The notes under the pieces were generated by a model. That model did no database searches. It had not been told where the DNA came from and was given only the letters and a program-made list of their open reading frames with translations. From JBDTSW01 sp963799815 (GTDB lineage Bacteria > Actinomycetota > Thermoleophilia > Solirubrobacterales > 70-9): a stretch of 64,000 nt of DNA. This document shows positions 1-7,102 of the stretch, in pieces. How positions within the stretch are numbered: the first letter of the stretch is position 1; the number at the start of each line of letters is the position of its first letter. Made by a program: the position numbers and the translations under genes. The stretch spans positions 558,001 through 622,000 of the forward strand of contig CAWCYG010000004.1 of NCBI GenBank assembly GCA_963799815.1, given 5' to 3'.

Positions 1-606
1 CGCGACACCAAGCGAGTGCGCGCCGAGGAACTTCGGCGAGCCCTCCTCGTAGTAGATGTCAACTTCGTCGATCGCAAAACCGCCGGCCTCCAAGATGTCC
101 ACGATCGGACGCGTCAGGTGGCAGCCGCCGAAGAGGCGCTTTTGAACAGGCTCGAGGCGGTGCTGCCAGTGCTGCACGCCCTCGTCCGGGGCAAGGCCGT
201 GCTCGAGGAAGTGCAGCGCGCCATCGGGCTTCAGCACGCGGCGCAGCTCGCCCAGCGCTGCAGCGATATCCGGGATCGTGCACATGGTCCACGTCGACAG
301 CGCGGCATCAAAGCTGTCATCGGGGAACGGAAGCGTTGCTGCGTCCAGCCCGGCGCGCTGGACCGGGATGCTCGTCTCGTCGAGCCGTTTGGCGGCAAGC
401 TTCCAGCCGACCCCGGCCGGCTCGACAGCGGTCACCCGCTTGACGGCCGCCGGGTAGTAGGGGACGTTGAGCCCAGATCCGAAGCCGATCTCGACGACTT
501 CGCCCGCGAGCCCTTCGCACACACGGCGACGCTGCGGGTGCGCCACCTTCATGTTGCAAACAACATTGACGATCCGCGGCAGGATGTGCTCGCTGTAGGC
601 GCCCAT
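1..606 (-). CDS. class I SAM-dependent methyltransferase, C-terminus cut by window edge
   Basis: Reading leftward from an ATG at 606, the frame stays open for 202 codons to the edge, so the C-terminus is missing. The glycine-rich SAM-binding motif I (VEIGFGSGLN, about residues 38-47) is followed by an acidic strand end (AVEPAG), and by an FDAALSTWTMCTIPD segment typical of the Methyltransf_11 group, which methylates small molecules or lipids in the cytoplasm. The substrate cannot be read from sequence; UbiE-like and phospholipid methyltransferases share this layout. A purine-rich gaggaagcc lies about 9 bases before the ATG. The family call is firm, the substrate unknown. Confidence 0.85.
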   Translation of the reverse strand, partial: MGAYSEHILPRIVNVVCNMKVAHPQRRRVCEGLAGEVVEIGFGSGLNVPYYPAAVKRVTAVEPAGVGWKLAAKRLDETSIPVQRAGLDAATLPFPDDSFDAALSTWTMCTIPDIAAALGELRRVLKPDGALHFLEHGLAPDEGVQHWQHRLEPVQKRLFGGCHLTRPIVDILEAGGFAIDEVDIYYEEGSPKFLGAHSLGVA

Positions 607-917
607 GTCTTGGCTTCCTCGTAGACGACTGCTGCGGCGCGAGATTACGGGAACCGCGGCCACAGCACCGGCAACGGACGGGGCAACATGCGAAGGGCCG
701 CGTCAGGCGCTGAGCGATCCCGGCGAAGCGACTGGGACCGAGGGGGAAAGGGCCCTTCATTCAGACCTTGTTGCCCTTGGCGGCGCTACTCAGCGCCGCA
801 AGTCCGCCGATCGATCTCAACCGAGAGCACGTTGCCCGGATGACGGCCTCGTGGCCTTCGGTGCGCTATGACTTCGGGTGCAAGCCGCCCCCGAGGGATC
901 ACGGGAGCGAGGCGACG
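607..917. other. 311-base intergenic region without a supported gene
   Basis: This lies between the leftward methyltransferase and the rightward hydrolase. An open frame runs into the hydrolase from upstream, but its translation looks non-coding and has no ribosome binding site. I see no RNA gene or strong hairpin. It presumably holds the two divergent promoters, which I could not place. Confidence 0.5.
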
Positions 918-1880
918 ATGACGATCCCACGGAAGACAGGCCGACCTGGCGCACCCGTTCCGGCCCACTCGGATGAAGTCGTCGAGGTCCACGAACGGTT
1001 GCTTCGTTCCTACTCGTTGCGGAGCCAGTACGTCGACGTGGGTTCGGGCCGCCTCCACGTCGTCGAGTCGGGCGCTGGGCCACCGGTGATCTTGCTGCAC
1101 GGCACCAACACATCGGCGCTCTCGTTCCTGCCTCTACTTGAGCGTCTCGACGGTCTCCGGGTGATTGCTGTCGACCGCCCCGGGTTCGGGCTAAGCGCGC
1201 CTGCGAATGTTCCGCGAGAGCGCTTCCGGGGCGCTGCCGTCGAGTTCCTCGAAGAGCTCGTCGACGAATTGGCGTTGGAGAGCTTCGCGCTTGCAGGAAA
1301 CTCAATGGGGGGAACCTGGGCTTTGTGGTACGCGCTTCACCGCCCCGAGCGCGTCCGTCGGCTCGTGCTGATTGGCTCGGCCCCGCTCCTGCCCGGTACG
1401 CGCGCCCCGGCGCCGCTTCGATTGATGACCGTACCTGTGGTCGGTGACCTCTTGACGCGCCTGCTGAAGCCGAACGCGAAGATGGTCGTTCGTCTGCTGT
1501 CGTCGGTGGGCGAGAAGGACACGATCGTCCGCCACCCGGATGTGATCGAAGCGGTCGTCGCGGCTGGGCGCGACCCGGTGGCAGCGCGCGGGAACCTGGC
1601 TGAGCTTCGGGCCGCCATCTCTCCCTTCGGATTCCGGCACTCGGCGATGATTCGCAACGATGAGTTGCGGCACCTGAGCGTCCCGACGTTGTTGATCTGG
1701 GGTGATCACGACCCCGTCGGAGGGGTCGAGGTGGCACAAGCAGCGGCAGGGCTCATCCCGGACGCGCAGCTCGAGTTGCTGCCTGCCGGGCACGTCCCCT
1801 ACCTCGGTCACCCGGATCGAACATCCGAGCTCGTCTCCGGATTCATCCGCTCGGGAGCCGACGGAACACTCCAGACCTGA
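918..1880 (+). CDS. alpha/beta-fold hydrolase
   Basis: This 320-residue protein has the full alpha/beta-hydrolase pattern. An HGTNTS oxyanion-hole segment lies near residue 61, the nucleophile Ser129 sits in GNSMGG, the probable acid Asp265 in GDHDPVGG, and the general base His292 in AGHVPYLGHP. It resembles the esterase/C-C hydrolase branch and has no signal peptide, so it is probably cytoplasmic. ATG 918 is preferred because ggagcgagg precedes it; a 50-residue in-frame extension upstream looks non-coding. It converges on the copper lipoprotein gene. The substrate is unknown. Confidence 0.85.
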   Translation: MTIPRKTGRPGAPVPAHSDEVVEVHERLLRSYSLRSQYVDVGSGRLHVVESGAGPPVILLHGTNTSALSFLPLLERLDGLRVIAVDRPGFGLSAPANVPRERFRGAAVEFLEELVDELALESFALAGNSMGGTWALWYALHRPERVRRLVLIGSAPLLPGTRAPAPLRLMTVPVVGDLLTRLLKPNAKMVVRLLSSVGEKDTIVRHPDVIEAVVAAGRDPVAARGNLAELRAAISPFGFRHSAMIRNDELRHLSVPTLLIWGDHDPVGGVEVAQAAAGLIPDAQLELLPAGHVPYLGHPDRTSELVSGFIRSGADGTLQT

Positions 1881-1925
1881 TTCGGCGCGGGCGCAAAGTG
1901 CCGCTTGGATGGAAAGCGACCTGCC

Positions 1926-2417
1926 CTACTCGATCGTCAGCGTGCCCTCCATGCCCTGAGCCCGATGCCCGTCCACACCGCAGTAGAAGGTGTATTCGCC
2001 CGGCTTCAGGTTCGGGTAGACGGACGTGATAGTGCCAGAACCCGCGCTCCCGCTGATCGCCTTAGTCGGATCGGAACAAACCCCTCCCTCGGGGGGATTG
2101 ACGCCCCTGCCCTGCGGGTCCTCGAGGCAGAACGAGTGAAGCACCTTTGACTCGTTGACCCAGACGACGGTCGCCGGTCCTGCTGCCGCGGTCGCGCCGT
2201 CGGGCTTGAACACGAGCTCGTCACCGGCCGGAGTCACGAGGTCTACGGGGCCCGGGGCCGAAGTCGTTTCCTCGGCGGACGTCGTTTCCTCGGCGGACGT
2301 CGCTTCCTCCGCAGGGGCCGCCCCCTCTTCGTCCCCGCCGCAGGCCGCGACCCCCAGGGCGAGCGGTGCCAGGAGCACGGAAAGCAACGCCGCGAAGAAT
2401 CTTGCGTTCCACACCAT
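1926..2417 (-). CDS. plastocyanin-like type 1 copper lipoprotein
   Basis: The 163-residue protein starts with a lipoprotein signal peptide ending in a lipobox (GVAAC, lipid-bearing Cys26). An Ala/Glu/Thr/Ser linker with repeats (residues 30-57) leads to a cupredoxin domain. The copper ligands are all present: His94, Cys146, His151 and Met156 (C-x4-H-x4-M at the end). It should be an outer-face, membrane-anchored electron carrier. ATG 2417 is chosen because it puts the signal peptide at the N-terminus; an upstream ATG at 2447 would add ten residues. No oxidase or reductase partner gene is nearby, so its partner is unknown. Confidence 0.9.
   Translation of the reverse strand: MVWNARFFAALLSVLLAPLALGVAACGGDEEGAAPAEEATSAEETTSAEETTSAPGPVDLVTPAGDELVFKPDGATAAAGPATVVWVNESKVLHSFCLEDPQGRGVNPPEGGVCSDPTKAISGSAGSGTITSVYPNLKPGEYTFYCGVDGHRAQGMEGTLTIE
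2263..2313. repeat. 18-bp tandem repeat in the lipoprotein linker
   Basis: Two exact 18-bp units (2263-2280, 2281-2298) and a diverged partial third (to 2313) encode the SAEETT-type spacer between the lipid anchor and the copper domain. Such in-frame repeats can change linker length by slippage without breaking the gene. Confidence 0.85.
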
Positions 2418-2525
2418 CCGATGGCTCCATCTCGGATTCTGCCACATACTGGCTCGGGTACAGGCGATCGATCTTCTCTCGAAGAGAAGGAGAGTGTCCC
2501 CTGAATCTGTCGCTCTCGCCTTGGC

Positions 2526-2589
2526 CTTCTGGCGCTTTTGCGTCCCCTACTCAGCTAGGCCACGGCCAGAGCGAAATACTGCGCGGGCG
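2526..2589 (+). promoter_or_regulatory. repeated upstream module with -10 box of NTF2-like gene 1
   Basis: The module starts with TTCTGG, then after 13 bases CCTACTCAGCTAGG, then a conserved stretch ending in AATACT (2575-2580), which lies 9 bases before the ATG at 2590. The same string, with few changes and one gap, precedes the paralogue at 4488. There is no Shine-Dalgarno sequence, so the mRNA is probably leaderless, starting at or next to the ATG. Confidence 0.65.
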
Positions 2590-3006
2590 ATGTCGGAGGA
2601 CAACGTGGAGATCGTGCGGCGGGCCATGGACGCCTACAACCTCGGCGACAAGGACGGGTGGGCCAAGTTCATGGATCCCGAACTCGAAACATTTCCCGTC
2701 CCGGAGTTCCCGGAACCCGGTCCCCTTATCGGCCCGGACGCGGCTTGGGATTTCTACCAGCAGTTCGCTGACACGATGGCGGCGGGCAAGCTGTACGAGA
2801 GCGCTGAGTTCGAGACCGCTGAGTTGATTGATGCTGGCGAACGGGTCGTCGCCTGTCAACGGACTCCGCTGCATGGCCGAGGAAGCGTGGACGAGATCGA
2901 GTTCGCGCTGTGGGGGGTGCACACGTTTGATCGGGGGCGATGGGTCCGGACCCAGTGGTTCTGGAATAGGGACGAGGCCCTCGAAGCGGCCGGGCTGCCG
3001 GAGTAG
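2590..3006 (+). CDS. NTF2/SnoaL-like protein, paralogue 1
   Basis: The 138-residue protein has the cone-shaped NTF2-like pattern: an N-terminal helix (MSEDNVEIVRRAMDAYN), a short DPELE segment, then mixed strands ending in W-rich strands. It shares its first 10 or so and last 10 residues (EALEAAGLPE) with the genes at 4488 and 4926, while the middle diverges strongly. Members of this fold act as small-molecule isomerases, hydrolases or binding proteins. No catalytic set can be assigned here. ATG 2590 is supported by the -10 box 9 bases upstream and by identical starts in the paralogues. Confidence 0.85.
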   Translation: MSEDNVEIVRRAMDAYNLGDKDGWAKFMDPELETFPVPEFPEPGPLIGPDAAWDFYQQFADTMAAGKLYESAEFETAELIDAGERVVACQRTPLHGRGSVDEIEFALWGVHTFDRGRWVRTQWFWNRDEALEAAGLPE

Positions 3007-3024
3007 CGGCTAAGGGATGGGGGC

Positions 3025-3060
3025 GTTCTGACCTTCTAAGAGCACCTACTTAGTTAGTGC
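3025..3060 (+). repeat. copy of the repeated upstream module
   Basis: GTTCTG, 14 bases, then CCTACTTAG repeats the layout found before the NTF2-like genes. The downstream -10 part and MSEENVE start are lost; instead the sequence runs straight into the truncated barrel fragment. A further copy lies at 3386-3419, just beyond that fragment. Confidence 0.5.
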
Positions 3061-3353
3061 AAGCCCAAGCCACGTCGCTCGTTGACTCGTCGGGGGAGGC
3101 GGTCGGCGAGCTCCACCTGATCTGCATCTGGACCAAGGGGCGGCCGACCAAGCCCGCATGGGCCCAGTGCAACGGCACCGCGGATGTCCCCGGCGGCCAG
3201 CTCGCTCTCAGCGTCGGGGACAGCCTCGCGAAAGACATCACCGGCGCGATCGTGGGCGGAACCGGCGACTACACCGGCGCGACCGGCACCTTTACGTCGG
3301 AGGCCTTCAGCAAGCGCGAGGGTAAGGACGCGTTCAACGTCACGCTGCCGTAA
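3057..3353 (+). pseudogene. fragment of a secreted dirigent/allene-oxide-cyclase-like barrel protein
   Basis: The frame gives 98 residues. Its second half (LPGG-type strand, then IVGGTGDYTGATGTF) matches the repeating G-T-G-x-Y-x-G-A-x-G-T signature of bacterial barrel proteins that are normally exported. Such proteins begin with a signal peptide and several more strands. Here a stop codon (TAG 3051-3053) lies two codons upstream of the only possible start, a GTG, so the N-terminal part is missing. I read it as a 5'-truncated remnant flanked by two copies of the repeated module. A shortened functional gene is less likely. Confidence 0.55.
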
Positions 3354-3385
3354 GCCCTCGGCGCCGCCGGGATGTCGGAGTAGGC

Positions 3386-3419
3386 GTTCTGGCCAGTCCA
3401 TAGTCCCTACTTAGGAGCT
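3386..3419 (+). repeat. copy of the repeated upstream module
   Basis: GTTCTGGCC followed 12 bases later by CCTACTTAGGAGC. It has no NTF2-like gene behind it; the 3' end of the leftward channel gene begins 10 bases on. Together with 3025-3060 it brackets the barrel fragment. Confidence 0.5.
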
Positions 3420-3429
3420 ACGGACCCTT

Positions 3430-3801
3430 TCAGTCGCGGCCTCGACGGGCGCGTAGACGCTCTCGCGGAGTCGGACTCTCGCCCTTCTGGGTGAGGTACT
3501 GCTCGGCGACCGATGCCAGTAAGGCGACGAGGACGCCGAGTCCGGTGAGGATGTAAATGATCGTGAAGATCTCCGTCCCGGCTGAGGTCGGGGTGAAATC
3601 TCCGTAGCCCACGGTCGTCAGTGTCACGACCGAGAAGTACAGGGCCTCGATGATCGTCCAGTCCTCGAAGCGCCAGTAGAAGAGCGTTCCCGTCACCACC
3701 AAGGCGCCCGCGACGACGGGCAAGGCCTTGGTCTCGGGATCGCGCCATACGGCGGCGACCGCCCGCGCCAGTCCCCGGAACGCAAGGAGAAGGGGAATCA
3801 C
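3430..3801 (-). CDS. small two-transmembrane potassium channel
   Basis: From the GTG at 3801 the 123-residue protein has a first membrane segment (PVVAGALVVTGTLFYW), a pore helix and selectivity filter (TLTTVGYGDF), and a second membrane segment (FTIIYILTGLGVLVALL), then a short basic tail. This is the Ion_trans_2 pore-only layout (KcsA type) with no RCK domain. An in-frame start at 4083 would give 217 residues but overlaps the whole start of the opposite-strand kinase gene, and its extra sequence looks non-coding. The exact start is uncertain between these. Confidence 0.85.
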   Translation of the reverse strand: MIPLLLAFRGLARAVAAVWRDPETKALPVVAGALVVTGTLFYWRFEDWTIIEALYFSVVTLTTVGYGDFTPTSAGTEIFTIIYILTGLGVLVALLASVAEQYLTQKGESPTPRERLRARRGRD

Positions 3802-3925
3802 GGGTGGGATTTCGCCCCAGCCGTGCGCTTTCCTGGGACACGTTATGGACCAGACGGCATTACTGCCTGGTTCTGCGAGGAGGTCCAACCGACCGCTTTG
3901 CCCGAAGGCGCAAACTACGAGAAGC

Positions 3926-4399
3926 ATGCGAGCGATTCTTGTGACGGGGATGTCGGGCACCGGTAAGTCGGCGGCCCTCGCAGAGCTGCGCAGGCGCGGG
4001 TTCGACGTCGTCGATACCGATGAGCCGGGTTGGACGGAGTGGTGTGACGAGGACGATGGGTACGTTTGGCGCGAGGATCGCATCGCGCAGCTTCTCGCTC
4101 GACCCCGCGAGACGGCGCTCTATGTATCCGGCACCGTCTCGAACCAGGGTCGGTTCTACCGCCGCTTCGACGCGATCGTGCTCCTGTCCGCTCCAGCCGA
4201 CGTGCTGCTTAGCCGGATCGAGGGCAGGACGTCCAACCCCTATGGAAAAGCGCCCACGGAGCGCGACCTGATCCTCCGCCATCTTGCCGAGGTCGAGCCA
4301 CTGCTCCGTGCCACCTGCACGCACGAGATCGACGCGACGCAGCCTCTCGCAGATGTTGTTGGCGAGCTCGTGGCCATTGGCGCGGGCATCGAGGAGTAG
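3926..4399 (+). CDS. P-loop nucleotide kinase-like protein
   Basis: The 157-residue protein opens with a P-loop (GMSGTGKSAAL, residues 7-17) right after the first strand. An acidic DTDEPGW segment follows near residue 32, a VSGTVSNQ segment mid-protein, and a lid-like basic region (LSRIEGRTSNPYGK). This is the AAA_18/AAA_33 or shikimate/adenylate-kinase-like layout, so ATP-dependent phosphorylation of a small molecule is likely, but the substrate is unknown. It diverges from the channel gene. Confidence 0.75.
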   Translation: MRAILVTGMSGTGKSAALAELRRRGFDVVDTDEPGWTEWCDEDDGYVWREDRIAQLLARPRETALYVSGTVSNQGRFYRRFDAIVLLSAPADVLLSRIEGRTSNPYGKAPTERDLILRHLAEVEPLLRATCTHEIDATQPLADVVGELVAIGAGIEE

Positions 4400-4426
4400 G
4401 GACGCGCTGCTGAGCGCCGAAAAACC

Positions 4427-4487
4427 GTGCTGGACCTCGAGAGTTCCTACTCGGCCAGGTACGGCCAAGCGAGATACTGCGCGGGCG
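4427..4487 (+). promoter_or_regulatory. repeated upstream module with -10 box of NTF2-like gene 2
   Basis: GTGCTGG, 12 bases, CCTACTCGGCCAGG, then the conserved stretch to GATACT (4473-4478), 9 bases before ATG 4488. Over the last 46 bases it matches the module at 2526 with about eight differences and one gap. No Shine-Dalgarno is present. Confidence 0.65.
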
Positions 4488-4889
4488 ATGTCGGAGGAGA
4501 ACGTGGAGGTATGTCGGCGCGCCTTCGAGGGGGTCTTGCGTCAGGACGCCGAGGCTGCCCTCCCTTACATCGATCCCGAGATAGAGCTGCAATCGGCGAT
4601 TGTCGGCGGAGCCGAGGGGAACACCTATCGCGGCCATGAAGGCTTTCGCACGTGGATGGCGGAATCCGATGCCACCTGGGCGGAGCTAAGGCTCGAAACC
4701 GACGAGTTCCGTGACCTGGGCGACGACGTCTTGATGATCGGCCGTCTCCATGCGCGAGGCCGGGAGAGCGGGATTGAGGTCGACTCTCCGATCGCCTGGC
4801 TCTCCACCGTGGGCGGGGGAAGGATCGTTCGATCGAGGGGCTTCCTGGACCCACAGGAGGCCCTCGAAGCCGCCGGGCTGCGGGAGTAG
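4488..4889 (+). CDS. NTF2/SnoaL-like protein, paralogue 2
   Basis: The 133-residue protein has the MSEENVEVCRRAF start and EALEAAGLRE end shared with its two neighbours, and an NTF2-like core (IDPEIEL; GHEGFRTWM; DDVLMIGRLHARG). The conserved ends with divergent cores suggest expansion of one template family rather than three unrelated genes. The catalytic role is unknown. Start and length are fixed by the upstream module and by the paralogues. Confidence 0.85.
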   Translation: MSEENVEVCRRAFEGVLRQDAEAALPYIDPEIELQSAIVGGAEGNTYRGHEGFRTWMAESDATWAELRLETDEFRDLGDDVLMIGRLHARGRESGIEVDSPIAWLSTVGGGRIVRSRGFLDPQEALEAAGLRE

Positions 4890-4925
4890 TCATCTGCACC
4901 GCTCTGGACGGGATACTGCCCGGCG

Positions 4926-5327
4926 ATGTCGCAGGAGAACGTCGAGATCGTGCGCCACCTGTACGAGTCGGGGCTGATCGATCGCGATCCCGACGAGCTC
5001 CTCCAGCTTGCGACCCCTGACATTGAGTACGTCAATCCTTCCTACGCTGTCGAGCCGGGTGTGCGCCGCGGGCTCGCCGCCGTCGCGAAGGCCATGCGCG
5101 GCTTCACCGAGGTCTGGGAGGAATCCCGCCACGAGCTCCGGGAGCTGTACGACTGTGGGGACGATGTCGTGGCTGCCGTCAGCTGGCACATGCGTACTCG
5201 GGGAAGCGAGAAGGAGCTCATCAACGAGGAGGCTCACACCTGGACCCTTCACGAAGGCAGGATCGCTCGTTTCGAGTGGGGGCAGGATCTCGGGAAGGCG
5301 CTCGAGGCCGCGGGCTTCCCGGAGTAA
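4926..5327 (+). CDS. NTF2/SnoaL-like protein, paralogue 3
   Basis: A 133-residue protein beginning MSQENVEIVRHLYESG and ending KALEAAGFPE, with an NTF2-like core (TPDIEYVNPSY; GDDVVAAVSWHMRTRG). It lies 36 bases after paralogue 2 in the same direction. A GATACT box (4912-4917) lies 8 bases before the ATG, so it probably has its own leaderless start, although co-transcription with paralogue 2 is possible. No catalytic residues can be assigned. Confidence 0.85.
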   Translation: MSQENVEIVRHLYESGLIDRDPDELLQLATPDIEYVNPSYAVEPGVRRGLAAVAKAMRGFTEVWEESRHELRELYDCGDDVVAAVSWHMRTRGSEKELINEEAHTWTLHEGRIARFEWGQDLGKALEAAGFPE

Positions 5328-5451
5328 CCGTTGCTCTTTGTTCCGCGAGAGTCGACGGACGTGAAACGAAAGCGCTAGCCCGTCGTCTCGTCACGCGGCC
5401 AGGTGGATTCCCCTTGCTGGCACGCCTCTCCCCAGCCGACGTTCCGGGGCG

Positions 5452-5844
5452 TCAGCCGAGGGCTTTCGCCTTGATCGCGTCGAACTCCTCCTGGGTGATC
5501 GTGCCCGCGTCGAGGAGCTCTTTCGCCTTGGCGATCTCGGCGGCGGAACCGCCGGCGGCCTCGCGCACGTATTGATCCATCGCCGCCTTTTGGTCCTGCG
5601 CTTGTTTTACGCTGCGCTCCCGCATCCCATCGTGCTGAGCGATCAGATACACGAGCACGCCAAGGAACGGGATCACGATCACGAACACGATCCAGGCCGC
5701 CTTTCCCCAGCCGCTGATGTCGTGGCGGCGAAAGAGGTCGGCGAAGACCGTGATCACGACCCAGAACCAGGTGACCCAGGCGAAGAAGACGACGATCGTC
5801 CAGAAGACCTCCCCAAAGGGGTAATCCGCCGCTATCAAGAACAT
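5452..5844 (-). CDS. PLDc_N-type membrane protein with C-terminal SHOCT domain
   Basis: The 130-residue protein has two membrane helices (FWTIVVFFAWVTWFWVVITVF and AWIVFVIVIPFLGVLVYLIA) in the phospholipase-D-nuclease N-terminal (PLDc_N) arrangement. A charged linker leads to a SHOCT module (AKELLDAGTITQEEFDAIKAK). SHOCT domains are short interaction or oligomerisation modules in actinobacterial membrane proteins. The ATG at 5844 has a full AAGGAGG Shine-Dalgarno, unlike most genes in this window. Its cellular role is not known. Confidence 0.85.
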   Translation of the reverse strand: MFLIAADYPFGEVFWTIVVFFAWVTWFWVVITVFADLFRRHDISGWGKAAWIVFVIVIPFLGVLVYLIAQHDGMRERSVKQAQDQKAAMDQYVREAAGGSAAEIAKAKELLDAGTITQEEFDAIKAKALG

Positions 5845-5978
5845 CTCGCTTCGCCTCCTTGCCGGGTATCGGCGGCGATCCTATACCCGCCCGTCCCACA
5901 CCGGCCAGGAAACGCTCTCACGTGGGTCCAAACCTGACTCGTGCCGCGTTGGATCGTCAAGGCTGGAAGGATGGATCG

Positions 5979-6266
5979 ATGCCGGACTCCCACGCAGAGG
6001 TCAGCGCCGACGACGATCGGGTTCGCGTCACCACCTGGACCTTTGAAGGTGCCGGCGCCGCCACCGGCCGACATCGCCACGAGTTCGACTACATCGTCGT
6101 GCCGGTCACCGGCGGGACGTTCAAGGTGACCGATGTCGATGGCTCAGTGCGTGAGATGGAGCAGGACGCCGGGTCTGCCTATCTCGGCACAGCCGGCACC
6201 GACCACGACGTCGTCAGCGGCTCCGACCACGAGACCGCGTTCGTCGAGATCGAGCTGAAGCGCTAG
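5979..6266 (+). CDS. small cupin-domain protein
   Basis: This 95-residue single-domain beta-barrel protein has a GRHRHEFDYIVVPVTGG segment matching the metal-binding cupin motif 1 (H-x-H-x3-D/E) and a later TDHDV segment matching motif 2. A metal ion is probably bound; the activity is unknown. ATG 5979 has a GGAAGGA ribosome binding site 6 bases upstream. An upstream in-frame start at 5859 is less likely because its extra residues look random. Confidence 0.8.
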   Translation: MPDSHAEVSADDDRVRVTTWTFEGAGAATGRHRHEFDYIVVPVTGGTFKVTDVDGSVREMEQDAGSAYLGTAGTDHDVVSGSDHETAFVEIELKR

Positions 6267-6281
6267 GTCCAAGCCTCGCGT

Positions 6282-6296
6282 CCGCCCCGCGGGCGG
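6282..6296 (+). terminator. GC hairpin after the cupin gene
   Basis: CCGCCC, three-base loop, GGGCGG, starting 15 bases after the stop codon. It has no T-tract, so it is only a candidate terminator. Confidence 0.35.
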
Positions 6297-6370
6297 CGTA
6301 CAGCTTTCCAACCGACCCGCATCACCTCCGCGTATGCCCGGTGACCCAATCCCACAACCGGAGGTTCACC

Positions 6371-6943
6371 GTGCATCGCAGACTCGCTGTCCTACTCGCG
6401 GCACTCGCCGTTTGCCTGATTGCCGCGCCGGCCGCGTCGGCTGATTCCAAGGCCAAGGCACCATTTGGCTGGTACTACGGCGCGACCACCCTCGACGTCG
6501 ATCCCGGCACCCTCGAGGCGCTCGGCAGCCTTGGCGTCGCACCCGGGGCCGTCAAGCCGGCCACGCTGAACGGCGCCAGGTACGCCTTCCCGATCACGAA
6601 CCCGCTGCGCAGCGCGCTGCGGGCCGGCGTCGTCAGCCACAAGGGCGGGATCTCTTTGAGCGCCGGCAAGACGACCGTCCAGCTCACCCACTTCCGCATC
6701 AACCTGGCCAAGCGCAAGCTGTTCGGCCGCGTCAACGGATCGGATCAGGTCGCGCTGCTCGACCTGGACTACTCGCGGCTCGGGATTCGCTTCCGCGACG
6801 GCAAAGTCAACATCGGCCCGGTGGACACGACTCTCACCCAAGCTGCGGCCGACGCCCTCAACGCCGCGTTCGGCACCGATGCTCTGTCGGATGAGACGAC
6901 TCTCGGTGAGGCCACGATCAGGTATCGCCTGTTCGTCTTCTAA
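6371..6943 (+). CDS. secreted protein, possibly HtaA-like beta-sandwich
   Basis: The 190-residue protein has a signal peptide (HRRLAVLLAALAVCLIAAPAASA). The mature part alternates short strands around an FPIT segment, a VVSHKGGISLSAG segment and LDLDYSRLG. That order (G-x-x-x-H-x-G-x-L-x-L) recalls HtaA/Duf-type domains of actinobacterial cell-surface proteins, but heme ligands cannot be confirmed, so the name is tentative. GTG 6371 is chosen because GGAGG lies 6 bases before it; a GTG at 6341 would add ten residues before the signal peptide. Confidence 0.7.
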   Translation: MHRRLAVLLAALAVCLIAAPAASADSKAKAPFGWYYGATTLDVDPGTLEALGSLGVAPGAVKPATLNGARYAFPITNPLRSALRAGVVSHKGGISLSAGKTTVQLTHFRINLAKRKLFGRVNGSDQVALLDLDYSRLGIRFRDGKVNIGPVDTTLTQAAADALNAAFGTDALSDETTLGEATIRYRLFVF

Positions 6944-6969
6944 ATCAGCCGGTCAGAACTGGCCAAGAC

Positions 6970-7004
6970 GACGACGTCCTCCGCCCCGGGCGGGGGACGT
7001 CGTC
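6970..7004 (+). terminator. strong hairpin terminator without T-tract
   Basis: A perfect 10-bp stem GACGACGTCC / GGACGTCGTC encloses a second GC stem (CCGCCC/GGGCGG). It starts 26 bases after the stop of the secreted protein gene. The missing T run is common for terminators in high-GC actinobacteria. Confidence 0.65.
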
Positions 7005-7102
7005 GACCTATGCGCTCTTGCCACAATTGAGAAGGAATCCCACCGGAGCGCGGTGACCCGGACTCAGGCATTCACCGCGTCGTGTCGATACAGGGGGTCG
7101 TA

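Noticed and set aside
2263..2313. Possible CRISPR-like short repeats
   Set aside because: The repeats are directly adjacent 18-bp units inside a coding linker, with no spacers.
3057..3353. Intact small secreted barrel protein
   Set aside because: There is no signal peptide, the first strands are missing, and a stop codon lies two codons before the only start.
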